From: an uncultured Eubacteriales bacterium | GTDB taxonomy: Bacteria > Bacillota > Clostridia > Christensenellales > UMGS416 | Assembly (NCBI GenBank): GCA_900542005.1 | Contig: UQLW01000042.1 | Span: 1-22,486 of the forward strand | Direction of reading: 5' to 3' | Length of the DNA: 22,486 nucleotides | Part shown: in pieces, positions 9,491-15,837 of the stretch | How positions within the stretch are numbered: the stretch's first letter is position 1 | How the letters are laid out: every line of letters starts with the position of its first letter | Translations under genes and position numbers: made by a program | The notes under the pieces: generated by a model | What the model was told of the DNA's origin: nothing | Database searches by the model: none | The model's input: the letters and a program-made list of their open reading frames with translations, nothing else

Positions 9491-10030
9491 TTAGAAGCTT
9501 GGCGGATGGGCCACCCAGATGAAGGTTGCGGGCGTTTTGCCCGGATTGACAATTTGGTGGGGCATGTTGGAACGGAAATAAAAGGATTCGCCCTTTTTCA
9601 GGCGGTGACGCTTGCCGCCATGGATGACCGCCAGCGAACCGGACAGGCAGTAGCCAAACTCCTCGCCCACATGGGGATCCTCGCGGGAGGTGCTGGCGCC
9701 GGGATTCAGGGTCATGAGGATCGGCTCCATCAGGTTTTTCTGTGCGTTTGGTATCAACCATTCCACCTTGGAGCCGGCTTCGTCGTCCACCTTTTCAAAT
9801 ACGTCGGCCGCGGTAAAGACCACCTTTTCCTGCGGCGTTTCGGTGAAGAACTCCGTCAGGTTGGTACCCAGCGCCTCCAGGATATCCACCAGCGTTGCGA
9901 TGGAGGGGGAGGTGAGGTCGCGCTCCAGCTGGGAGAGGAAGCCTTTGGTCAGCTCGGTGCGGTTGGCCAGGTCCTCCAGCGTCATGTCGTGGGTCAGGCG
10001 GAGACTTCGGATCTTACTGCCGATCTCCAT
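9491..10030 (-). CDS. XRE-family helix-turn-helix / cupin transcriptional regulator of the pot operon
   Basis: 179 residues from the ATG at 10030, which has AAAAGGAGG six bases upstream. An in-frame TTG at 10138 would add 36 unlikely residues and overlap the operator. Residues 6-60 are an XRE-type helix-turn-helix (MTLEDLANRTELTKGFLSQ then ERDLTSPSIATLVDILEALG). Residues about 105-176 form a small-molecule-binding cupin barrel (H120, E123/E124, H158). This PuuR-like architecture commonly sits in front of potABCD in Clostridia. It is the first gene of the operon, so it probably represses its own promoter and the importer until the cupin binds its ligand. The ligand (polyamine) is inferred from context. 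Confidence 0.93.
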   Translation of the reverse strand: MEIGSKIRSLRLTHDMTLEDLANRTELTKGFLSQLERDLTSPSIATLVDILEALGTNLTEFFTETPQEKVVFTAADVFEKVDDEAGSKVEWLIPNAQKNLMEPILMTLNPGASTSREDPHVGEEFGYCLSGSLAVIHGGKRHRLKKGESFYFRSNMPHQIVNPGKTPATFIWVAHPPSF

Positions 10031-10128
10031 TTCATTCCTCCTTTTCAGGACCAAAAGGGCGGCCGCCCGGAAGACCCTCGCGGGCCGACGGGGCAGCCGG
10101 TGTAAGGCGTTGGGGAGGTTTGCATTCC

Positions 10129-10156
10129 CTAAACACAAAGTTTAGTTTCCCTAAAC
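10129..10156 (-). promoter_or_regulatory. Probable operator of the XRE/cupin regulator: three phased half-sites
   Basis: On the plus strand CTAAAC (10129-10134), GTTTAG (10140-10145) and CTAAAC (10151-10156) alternate in orientation, each separated by exactly 5 bp, giving an 11-bp repeat. The array starts about 4 nt after the predicted transcription start, a position where a bound dimer would block transcription. Seen: the repeats and their phasing. Inferred: that this regulator binds them. Confidence 0.7.
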
Positions 10157-10166
10157 AAACGATATA

Positions 10167-10195
10167 TTTGTATCATAAAAAAAGCAGAATGTCAA
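10167..10195 (-). promoter_or_regulatory. Housekeeping promoter of the regulator-potABCD operon
   Basis: On the minus strand, TTGACA (10195-10190, perfect -35), a 17-bp spacer and an extended -10 TGaTACAAA (hexamer at 10172-10167). Start is predicted near 10160, giving a leader of about 130 nt before the regulator ATG. Confidence 0.75.
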
Positions 10196-10254
10196 TGGCG
10201 GAAGGATAAAAAGCGACAAAGTTTTTACCACCTCGTTCGGACAACCTGGGAAAC

Positions 10255-10291
10255 ATAACAAAAAACGCAGAAATTCCAAGGAATTTCTGCG
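10255..10291 (-). terminator. Rho-independent terminator of the dapA-dapB operon
   Basis: On the minus strand a perfect 11-bp stem CGCAGAAATTC / GAATTTCTGCG (10291-10281 and 10276-10266) with a 4-nt loop is followed by TTTTTTGTTATG. It lies about 110 nt past the dapB stop codon and just before the pot promoter, insulating the two operons. Confidence 0.85.
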
Positions 10292-10398
10292 AAATGAAAG
10301 ACGCGGGAAGATAGGCCGCGCGGCGTGATCCTACCGGCGGTTGACAAACAGGAAGCCGCCGTCCGGCGGGCGGTGGCGGTGAAATGGGCGGGCGGTGG

Positions 10399-11553
10399 TC
10401 AGCTAATCAGGGCTTTGAGCTTTGGCTCCGCCTCTGCCCTGCAGGGCAGAGGGAGCCAAAGCCGCAGCTGATGCTCCTGCTGGGCGAGGGCCAGGGGGGA
10501 CATGGCGCCGTCCAGGACGCAAAGCGCCCGGGAGGCCAGATCCTCCGGCAGCGCGTCCCCACAGAAGCAAGCCTCAAAGACAGGCTTATACTGCGCCCTT
10601 AACCCCTGCGCGCCGGCGAGGGCATGGAAGGCCGCCGCCTTCCCCTCAGGCACGACGCAGAGCAACTGGCCGGCAGCAAGGCAGGTATAGCCGGGGCTGC
10701 AATGCTCACGGGCGGCCCGCTCCAGCAGCGGGCCGCAGCCGGAGGCGGGCAGGGCAAAGAGCGTCAGCCCTTCGTGGAAAGCCAGCGTATGCTTGTCCGC
10801 CTGCAGCAGGTCGTCCATGCCGTAGCGGCCGGGCGTCCGGCCGGCCAGAAAGCGCGCAGCCTTCAGCGCGCCCATGGCAAAGACCTGGCGGCTGGCCGCA
10901 TGATGCTTGATGGAAAGCACCTCGTCCTGGCCAAAGAAGAAAACCTCGTGCTCTCCGGCGACGGTTCCGCCGCGCAGCGCATGGATGCCGATCTCCCCCT
11001 TTGTCCGGCGGCAGCTTCGGCCGTGCCGGCCAAAGACATAGGGCTTGTCCCCGTCAAGGGCCTGACGGATGGTATCCGCCAGGGCCAGGGCAGTCCCGCT
11101 GGGGGCGTCCACCTTCTGATTATGGTGGGTTTCCACGATTTCAATATCCGAATCCTCTCCGAGGATCGCCGCTGCCTCGGTTAAAAGCCGCTGCATGGCC
11201 TTAATGCCCACCGAAAGATTGGCCGCCTGGAAAATGGCGATCTGGCCGGCCGCGCGGTCGGCCATCCGGTTTTCCTCCTCAGTCAGTCCCGTGGTGGCCA
11301 GCACAAGATTCAGATGCCGCTGGCAGGCGGTGGCCAGCAGCAGGGGTATCCCCTCCGGCCGGGAGAAGTCGACGATTACGTCGGCCTCCTCCTGCACCTC
11401 GTCGGCCTGAGAATATACAGGATAGGGCATAGGCGGATCGCTTTGGAGGCGGTCCACGCCGGCTACGATTTCCAGATCGGGAAAGAGCGCTGAGCACTGG
11501 GTCACCATACGGCCCATCTTGCCGCAGCAGCCCTGCAGGATGATACGAACCAT
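10399..11553 (-). CDS. dapB: 4-hydroxy-tetrahydrodipicolinate reductase with an extra C-terminal domain
   Basis: 384 residues; DapB is normally about 250-270. Residues 1-252 are a complete DapB: nucleotide-binding GCCGKMG (8-14), VDFS (61-64), ATTGL (86-90), the catalytic ETHHNQKVDAPSGTA (141-155; H143/H144, K147), GEIGIHALRGGTVAGEH and the usual end GRYGMDDLL (242-250). It reduces the product of DapA with NAD(P)H in the diaminopimelate/lysine pathway in the cytosol. Residues 254-384 have no counterpart in standard DapB; 262-328 alternate as beta-alpha-beta-beta-alpha-beta, which suggests an ACT-like regulatory fold (inference). The gene follows dapA by 14 nt with AAGGAGG before the ATG. A large inverted repeat spans its last codons. 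Confidence 0.93.
   Translation of the reverse strand: MVRIILQGCCGKMGRMVTQCSALFPDLEIVAGVDRLQSDPPMPYPVYSQADEVQEEADVIVDFSRPEGIPLLLATACQRHLNLVLATTGLTEEENRMADRAAGQIAIFQAANLSVGIKAMQRLLTEAAAILGEDSDIEIVETHHNQKVDAPSGTALALADTIRQALDGDKPYVFGRHGRSCRRTKGEIGIHALRGGTVAGEHEVFFFGQDEVLSIKHHAASRQVFAMGALKAARFLAGRTPGRYGMDDLLQADKHTLAFHEGLTLFALPASGCGPLLERAAREHCSPGYTCLAAGQLLCVVPEGKAAAFHALAGAQGLRAQYKPVFEACFCGDALPEDLASRALCVLDGAMSPLALAQQEHQLRLWLPLPCRAEAEPKLKALIS
10420..10461. repeat. Large inverted repeat inside the 3' end of dapB
   Basis: CTTTGGCTC (10420-10428), a 2-nt bulge and CCTCTGCCC (10431-10439) pair with the contiguous GGGCAGAGGGAGCCAAAG (10444-10461) across a TGCA loop, giving 18 bp of stem. It ends about 20 nt before the dapB stop codon and encodes residues near the C-terminus. 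No T-run follows on either strand, so it does not look like an intrinsic terminator. Confidence 0.85.
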
Positions 11554-11567
11554 AAAGTCCTCCTTCG

Positions 11568-12449
11568 TTAGATGAGGCCGAAATCAGCCATGGCCGATTT
11601 CAGCACCGCAAGATTCTTTTCCTCCATGGGGGCCAGAGGCAGGCGCAGCGGGCCCGCGGCAAGCCCCATCAGGCTCAGCGCCGTTTTGACCGGGATCGGG
11701 TTTGTTTCCACAAAGAGCGCATCGATGAGAGGGTTCAGCCGCTGCTGAAGGGCCAGCGCACCGGCCATATCGCCGGCCAGCGCCTGAGCCACCAGGTCAT
11801 GGCAGGCCTTGGGCGCCACATTGGCGGCCACAGAAATAATCCCCTGGGCGCCGCAGGCCAGAAGGGCAAGATTCAGCTCATCCGTACCGGAGTAGAAGGT
11901 CAGCTGCGGGCAGGCGCGGGCCATGGCCATCATCTGGGGCACGCTGCCGCTGGCCTCCTTGACGGCGCGGATGAGCGGATGACGGGCAATCTGCTCCAAA
12001 GCCGCGGGCGTCACGTTGACGCCAGTGCGGGAAGGCACATTATACACGATCACGGGAAGCTGGGCAGCGTCGGCGACGGCATGGTAATGGGCCACAAGGC
12101 CGGCGGTATTGCATTTGTTATAATAGGGCGTGACTACCAGCACTGCGTCGGCGCCAAGCTCGCGGGCCTGGCGGGAAGCGGCGGCGGCATCGGCGGTGGA
12201 GTTGCTGCCGGTCCCGGCGATCACCGGGACCCGGCCGGCTACGCGCTGGACGGCGAACTCGATAACCGCGGCCTTTTCCTGAGCCGTCATGGTGGAGGGC
12301 TCGCCGGTGGTGCCGGCCACAACCAGCGCGTCGGTACCCCCAGCCAGCTGCTGGTCGATCAGCTGGCCGAAGGCCTCGAAGCAAACGCCGTCCTCGGTAA
12401 AGGGCGTCACGAGCGCCGTGGCCGATCCTGTAAAGATAGCTGTCATCAT
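11568..12449 (-). CDS. dapA: 4-hydroxy-tetrahydrodipicolinate synthase
   Basis: 293 residues from the ATG at 12449, with AAAGGAG seven bases upstream; the in-frame ATG at 12482 lacks a good site and lies in the leader. This is a class I aldolase-type TIM barrel: GTTGEPSTM (46-54, with the T47-T48 pair), TPYYNK (107-112), VYNVPSRTG (Y136, R141) and AVKEASG with the Schiff-base Lys164. It condenses pyruvate with aspartate semialdehyde, the first step committed to diaminopimelate and lysine. N-acetylneuraminate lyase relatives share the fold, but the Thr-Thr pair, the SRTG arginine, the adjacent dapB and the lysine riboswitch upstream identify DapA. Confidence 0.96.
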   Translation of the reverse strand: MMTAIFTGSATALVTPFTEDGVCFEAFGQLIDQQLAGGTDALVVAGTTGEPSTMTAQEKAAVIEFAVQRVAGRVPVIAGTGSNSTADAAAASRQARELGADAVLVVTPYYNKCNTAGLVAHYHAVADAAQLPVIVYNVPSRTGVNVTPAALEQIARHPLIRAVKEASGSVPQMMAMARACPQLTFYSGTDELNLALLACGAQGIISVAANVAPKACHDLVAQALAGDMAGALALQQRLNPLIDALFVETNPIPVKTALSLMGLAAGPLRLPLAPMEEKNLAVLKSAMADFGLI

Positions 12450-12483
12450 GATACTTCTCCTTTCGGGCATAAAGCCGGACACG

Positions 12484-12509
12484 AAAAAAGCGCGCCGCCA
12501 GCGCGCCTT
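12484..12509 (-). terminator. Terminator of the riboswitch expression platform upstream of dapA
   Basis: On the minus strand AAGGCGCGC, a TGGCG loop and GCGCGCTTT (9 bp including one G-U) are followed by a run of T. It lies between the lysine riboswitch aptamer and the dapA ribosome-binding site, where premature termination would switch the operon off. Confidence 0.8.
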
Positions 12510-12584
12510 GCGATGAGGACGCGCCGCGAGGATAGAGGAGGATATAGCCTACATTGCGCCCGGTTGACCGATTTTATGCCAACA

Positions 12585-12751
12585 GGCTAGCGCTCCATCC
12601 CATAGGATGACAATCGCAGCGCTCTTCGCCACTGCGACCAGGCGCCGGGCAGACAGCCCCGGAACGCCTTCGGCGGATATGCCTTTCACCGGTTTCCAAG
12701 GACGGCTGTCGTCCTCCGCCGGATACTGATCAAAACCCGCGCCTCTAACCA
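12585..12751 (-). ncRNA. Lysine riboswitch (L-box) controlling dapA-dapB
   Basis: Read on the minus strand, the leader carries the L-box landmarks in order: GGTTAGAGGCGC at the 5' end, AGTA (in GATCAGTATCC), GGTGAAAGGC, CCGCCGAAGGCG, a GC-rich P4 hairpin, a P5 hairpin (TCGCAGTGGCG...CGCTGCGA) and the closing GGAGCGCTAGCC. GGTTAG at the 5' edge pairs with CTAGCC at the 3' edge to form P1. The 167-nt length fits the family. Lysine binding stabilises P1 and favours the terminator at 12484-12509. CTAGCC can alternatively pair with GGCTAT (12549-12544), which may be the antiterminator partner (inference). The match is from memory of the consensus, not a covariance search. Confidence 0.88.
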
Positions 12752-12774
12752 TATTATGCTGCTTTGTTTAGCCA

Positions 12775-12804
12775 AGTTTATCATCCTCCGCCTTTACTTG
12801 TCAA
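12775..12804 (-). promoter_or_regulatory. Promoter of the riboswitch-dapA-dapB transcript
   Basis: On the minus strand TTGACA (12804-12799), an 18-bp spacer and an extended -10 TGaTAAACT (hexamer 12780-12775). The predicted start near 12768 places the lysine aptamer at the very 5' end of the transcript, as expected. Confidence 0.75.
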
Positions 12805-12885
12805 TCGAACGGAGGCTTCGACGGCGTTAAGATTCGGCAAAAAATGATGCATGGCTGCAATATTTCGTGAATTTGTGTAAATCGC

Positions 12886-12914
12886 TTGGAGTTGCGCGCC
12901 TTTGTGTGTATAAT
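12886..12914 (+). promoter_or_regulatory. Promoter of the membrane protein gene
   Basis: Consensus -10 TATAAT (12909-12914) with a weak -35 TTGGAG (12886-12891), 17-bp spacing. It faces away from the dapA promoter. The stretch between the two promoters (12805-12885) holds nothing I can identify. Confidence 0.6.
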
Positions 12915-12944
12915 ATATGTACGCTATATGAAGGAGGAACGCAT

Positions 12945-13898
12945 ATGTTTCGCGGTCTGTTCAACCGGCTCTATGTGGGCAAAAACCGGAAGGATCTGGA
13001 AAAGGAGGATATTGCCACAAGCCCGGTTCAGCTGTTCTTCGAGGTGCTTGGCGTCCGGATCTGGGACCTTGTCAAGCTCAGCCTCATTTTTTCCGTTTGC
13101 TGCATCCCTGTCCTGGTGTGGGGGAATATCAATTTCACCGCGATGCTCAGCATGGGGCCGGATGAAAGCTACATTTCCTATGTGCTCATTTTCCTGCTGG
13201 GGCTGATCCCCTGCCTGCTGCTGGTGGGGCTGGGCCTGTGCGGGCTGGCCGCCGTCACCAGCCGCTATGCGCGGGATATGCATGCCTGGGTATGGACGGA
13301 CTTTATTGCGGCGGTCAAGGAAAACTGGAAGCAGTCGATCCCGATGAGCCTGATAAACGGCGTGGTGCTTTTTGTCGGCTTTTATGTGTTTTCCTTCTAT
13401 GGCTATATGGGCCAGGTGAACGGTTCGCTGTTCTTCACCTTCATGCAGTACCTGATGGCGGTGATCTGCCTGGGCATCCTGGCGATTAACCTGTACTATT
13501 GGCCCATGATGGTGACCTATGCCCTGCCGGTCAAGCGGCTGCTGCAGTATTCCTTCAGCCTGGTCATCCTGCGGCTGCCTTATACGCTGCTTTTCGGCGC
13601 GCTGACGCTCCTGCCCTTTGGGCTGTCGGTGTGGGCCAGCCTGTATTGGGATGCGGCCATCTATATCGCCATTTTGCTGTATGCGGCAATCGGCTTCGCC
13701 TTTATCCAGTATATGCTTTCCTCCTATGCACAGGCTTCCTTCCGCAAGCACATCCAGGATGCCGACGCCAAGCCGGAGGAGGAGCATGCCACCGACCGCA
13801 AGCCCAATCCCCGCAAGATGGAGGAGCCCAAGGGCGTATGGACCTTCCTGGACGAGGACGAGGAAGCGGCCAAGCCTGAGGATAAAGGGCAGAAATAG
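12945..13898 (+). CDS. Polytopic membrane protein, YesL/DUF624-like
   Basis: 317 residues from the ATG at 12945, which has AAGGAGG seven bases upstream; the in-frame ATG at 12867 lies upstream of the promoter and is rejected. The N-terminus is amphipathic (MFRGLFNRLYVGKNRKDLEK). About six membrane spans follow: 39-59, 78-104, 133-153, 163-192, 205-228 and 236-258. The cytoplasmic tail 265-317 is highly charged (acidic and lysine-rich) with no known motif. The central pattern, including SRYARDMHAWVWTDFIAAVKENW, resembles the YesL/DUF624 family, whose members sit near sugar-uptake genes but have no firm biochemical role. None of its neighbours is a sugar gene. Membrane location is sure; family is probable; function unknown. 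Confidence 0.75.
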   Translation: MFRGLFNRLYVGKNRKDLEKEDIATSPVQLFFEVLGVRIWDLVKLSLIFSVCCIPVLVWGNINFTAMLSMGPDESYISYVLIFLLGLIPCLLLVGLGLCGLAAVTSRYARDMHAWVWTDFIAAVKENWKQSIPMSLINGVVLFVGFYVFSFYGYMGQVNGSLFFTFMQYLMAVICLGILAINLYYWPMMVTYALPVKRLLQYSFSLVILRLPYTLLFGALTLLPFGLSVWASLYWDAAIYIAILLYAAIGFAFIQYMLSSYAQASFRKHIQDADAKPEEEHATDRKPNPRKMEEPKGVWTFLDEDEEAAKPEDKGQK

Positions 13899-13905
13899 CC
13901 CAAAA

Positions 13906-13934
13906 GCATAGGCCGGCTCCGGAAGCCCATACTA
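13906..13934 (+). promoter_or_regulatory. Candidate forespore sigma-G (or sigma-F) promoter for the spore protein gene
   Basis: GCATA (13906-13910) and CATACTA (13928-13934), 17 bp apart, match the Bacillus sigma-G consensus (GHATR at -35 and CATWHTA at -10) at every defined position. It lies immediately upstream of a gene for a small acid-soluble spore protein, a class transcribed by sigma-G. The predicted start is about 15 nt before the ATG at 13957. Confidence 0.6.
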
Positions 13935-13956
13935 AGGGGGACAGGAGGAATGGCCG

Positions 13957-14175
13957 ATGGAAAAAAAGAAAAAGGCCGACCCGCGGGCGCCTATGAAATG
14001 GCAGATCGCCCGGGAGCTTGGCCTGGAAGCAATCATTGAAAGGGAGGGCTGGGGCGGACTGACCTCCGCCCAGGCTGGCCGGATCGGAGGAATCCTGGCC
14101 AGCCGCCTTCCCAAGGCGGAAAAGGGGGAAGGGTCGGAGCATGGAGGCCTATCAGGCCCTGGCGAGGGTTTATGA
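13957..14175 (+). CDS. Small acid-soluble spore protein, alpha/beta type (SspF-like)
   Basis: 72 residues. A basic N-terminus (MEKKKKADPR) is followed by the family core at 14-53: MKWQIARELGLEAI, then EGWGGLTSAQAGRIGG. The GWGGL...AGRIGG block is the conserved half of alpha/beta SASPs, which coat and protect DNA in the dormant spore. The GPR protease site is normally an Glu-Ile-Ala context; here it reads QIA. AGGAGG lies eight bases before the ATG; the other nearby ATG (13950) is in another frame. The last 11 residues lie in the 35-nt overlap with the methyltransferase gene and are low-complexity (Gly-rich), unlike the core. A sigma-G-type promoter precedes it. Confidence 0.85.
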   Translation: MEKKKKADPRAPMKWQIARELGLEAIIEREGWGGLTSAQAGRIGGILASRLPKAEKGEGSEHGGLSGPGEGL

Positions 14176-14884
14176 CCGGCTGATGGACGAGGATGAGCGC
14201 AGGCTATGGACAGAAAGCACCCTGGCGCTTTTGCGCGGGGCCGGCGTGGCACCGGGCGGCGCGGTGGCGGACCTGGCCTGCGGTACGGGCGCGCTGTCGA
14301 TTCCGCTGGCGCAGGCAGGATATCGGGTGACAGCCATCGATATCAACGAGCAGATGCTGACGCAGGCCCGGCAAAAGGCCGGCGGCCTGCCGATTGCCTG
14401 GGTGCGCCAGGATATGACACGCCTGGCGCTGCACCGGCCGGTGGCGGCAGTCAATTGCGCCTGTGATGGCGTAAACTATCTGACGAGCCCGGAGGCGGTA
14501 GCGCAGTGCTTTGCTGCCGTCTGGCGGGCGCTGCTACCCGGCGGATTTTTTGTCTTCGACATCAGCACACAGGAGAAGCTGGCGGCCATGGACGGCGAGC
14601 TTTACGGCCTGGATGAGGACGACGTCGCCTATCTGTGGCGCAACGAGATGGATCCGGCGACCCGGGTGCTGACGATGGATATTACACTGTTCGTCAGCCG
14701 CGGAGGGGGGCTGTTCGAGCGGCTGGAGGAAACGCACCGCCAGCGGGCCCATACCCACGAAGAGCTGATAGAGGCCCTGGCGCGTGCGGGATTCGTCAAT
14801 GTCCAGGCCTTCAGCGGCCTGACCGGATCGCCCCCACAGGCGGGCGACCTGCGCAGGCGATATACGGCCTACCGGCCGGAATAA
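14141..14884 (+). CDS. Class I SAM-dependent methyltransferase
   Basis: 247 residues. The start MEAYQALARVYDRLMDED is typical of a widespread Firmicute methyltransferase group. SAM-binding motif I is VADLACGTGALSIPLA (42-57); the acidic residue that binds the ribose is D67 in TAIDIN. LLPGGFFVFDIST (131-143) is the strand 5 region. Substrate is unknown; the family includes small-molecule, protein and tRNA methylases. It overlaps the preceding spore protein gene by 35 nt and uses a GGGGGAAGGG ribosome-binding site inside it. Twelve nt separate it from the next gene, so these probably form one transcript. Confidence 0.88.
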   Translation: MEAYQALARVYDRLMDEDERRLWTESTLALLRGAGVAPGGAVADLACGTGALSIPLAQAGYRVTAIDINEQMLTQARQKAGGLPIAWVRQDMTRLALHRPVAAVNCACDGVNYLTSPEAVAQCFAAVWRALLPGGFFVFDISTQEKLAAMDGELYGLDEDDVAYLWRNEMDPATRVLTMDITLFVSRGGGLFERLEETHRQRAHTHEELIEALARAGFVNVQAFSGLTGSPPQAGDLRRRYTAYRPE

Positions 14885-14896
14885 AGGGAGGAGCAC

Positions 14897-15721
14897 ATGA
14901 AAGTACAGATCTTGGGCACGGCGGCAGCGGAGGGTTTCCCCGCGCTGTTCTGCCATTGCGACGCCTGCATGCGGGCTTGGGCGAAGGGCGGGCGCAACCT
15001 GCGCACCCGTTCCGGGGTGCTGGTAGACGATCATGTGATGATCGAATACTCTGCCGACAGTCTCATGCATATGTATCAGCACCATGTGGACTTTATGCAG
15101 GTGGATACGCTGCTTTTGTCCCATGACCATGAGGATCATCTATATGTGGATGAATTCTTCTGCCGTACGCCGGGCTTTACCGCCAGCTATGACGAGCTTA
15201 GCCCCATCACCGTGGCAGGAAACGAGGCCTGCAGGGCGAAGCTGGAGCGCGTATCCGGTTATGTGGAGAAGGGAAAGATGCGCTTTGAAACGCTGCTGCC
15301 CGGCCAGGTAACGGAGCTGGGCGGCATGACGGTGACCGCTTGCCCGGCCCGTCACGATCCCAACCAGAAGCCGCTGGTCTTTATTCTGGAGAAGGATGGC
15401 AAGCGGATGTTCTATGGCCATGATTCCGGCTACTATCTGGAGGAAACCTGGGCAATGCTCCAGGGCAAGCGGCTGGATCTCGTGCTGCTGGACTGCACCC
15501 ATGGACGCTTCAGCGCCGGTATGACCGGTGGGCATCAGGGCTTCCCGGAAAACCTGAAGGTGCGCCAGCGGATGATGAAGGATGGCATCGCCGATGAGAA
15601 TACCATATTCTGCGTCACACACTTTTCCCATAATGGCGGGGCTGATTACGACGATATGGTCGCCCTGGCTGTGCCGCAGGGCTTTGTTGTGGCCTACGAC
15701 GGCATCCTATTCAATATCTAG
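14897..15721 (+). CDS. MBL-fold metallohydrolase, PhnP-like
   Basis: 274 residues. The metallo-beta-lactamase motif HxHxDH is SHDHEDH (H76, H78, D80, H81); further likely metal ligands are H153, D176 and H242. The N-terminal Cys cluster CHCDAC (C19, C21, C24) after LGTAAAEGFPALF recalls the structural zinc site of PhnP, a cyclic phosphodiesterase that acts on phosphonate-derived ribose cyclic phosphates. No other phosphonate gene is nearby, so phosphodiesterase activity is plausible but the substrate is unknown. GGGAGGAG precedes the ATG. It is the last gene of the unit and is followed by a terminator. Confidence 0.88.
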   Translation: MKVQILGTAAAEGFPALFCHCDACMRAWAKGGRNLRTRSGVLVDDHVMIEYSADSLMHMYQHHVDFMQVDTLLLSHDHEDHLYVDEFFCRTPGFTASYDELSPITVAGNEACRAKLERVSGYVEKGKMRFETLLPGQVTELGGMTVTACPARHDPNQKPLVFILEKDGKRMFYGHDSGYYLEETWAMLQGKRLDLVLLDCTHGRFSAGMTGGHQGFPENLKVRQRMMKDGIADENTIFCVTHFSHNGGADYDDMVALAVPQGFVVAYDGILFNI

Positions 15722-15737
15722 CGCGAAGCGGCAGGGT

Positions 15738-15765
15738 AAAGCGGCGGTAACCCGCCGCTTTTTTC
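15738..15765 (+). terminator. Rho-independent terminator after the MBL hydrolase gene
   Basis: A perfect 10-bp stem AAAGCGGCGG / CCGCCGCTTT with a TAAC loop, followed by TTTTTT overlapping the stem end. It closes the membrane protein-SASP-methyltransferase-MBL unit. Confidence 0.92.
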
Positions 15766-15798
15766 CTGCTCCATCCTGTCCAAAGGACCCCTGGCTGT

Positions 15799-15806
15799 GC
15801 TATAAT
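15799..15806 (+). promoter_or_regulatory. Extended -10 promoter of the CobW-type GTPase gene
   Basis: TATAAT at 15801-15806 is preceded by TGC, making an extended -10. No good -35 is present. It sits between the upstream terminator and the GTPase ribosome-binding site, about 32 nt before the start codon. Confidence 0.65.
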
Positions 15807-15837
15807 AGCCCTATTCTTAGAATTGAAGGAGCAGGCA

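Noticed and set aside
8387..10105. 572-residue plus-strand open frame opposite potA and the regulator
   Set aside because: It is antisense to well-identified genes, rich in His and Gln, and arises because GC-rich coding sequence lacks stops on the opposite strand. No family motif.
10045..10125. 26-residue leader frame (MQTSPTPYTGCPV...) in the pot operon leader, ending just before the regulator ribosome-binding site
   Set aside because: Attractive as a polyamine-sensing leader peptide, but its ATG has no usable ribosome-binding site and the sequence shows no stalling motif I know.
10031..10138. Upstream TTG start for the XRE/cupin regulator
   Set aside because: The added 36 residues are unlike family N-termini, overlap the operator, and lack a ribosome-binding site; the ATG at 10030 has an ideal one.
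10420..10461. Inverted repeat as the dapB terminator
   Set aside because: It lies before the stop codon and no T-run follows. The hairpin at 10266-10291 with its T-run is the better terminator.
12549..12752. 67-residue minus-strand frame upstream of dapA
   Set aside because: It coincides with the lysine riboswitch, whose conserved bases explain the sequence better.
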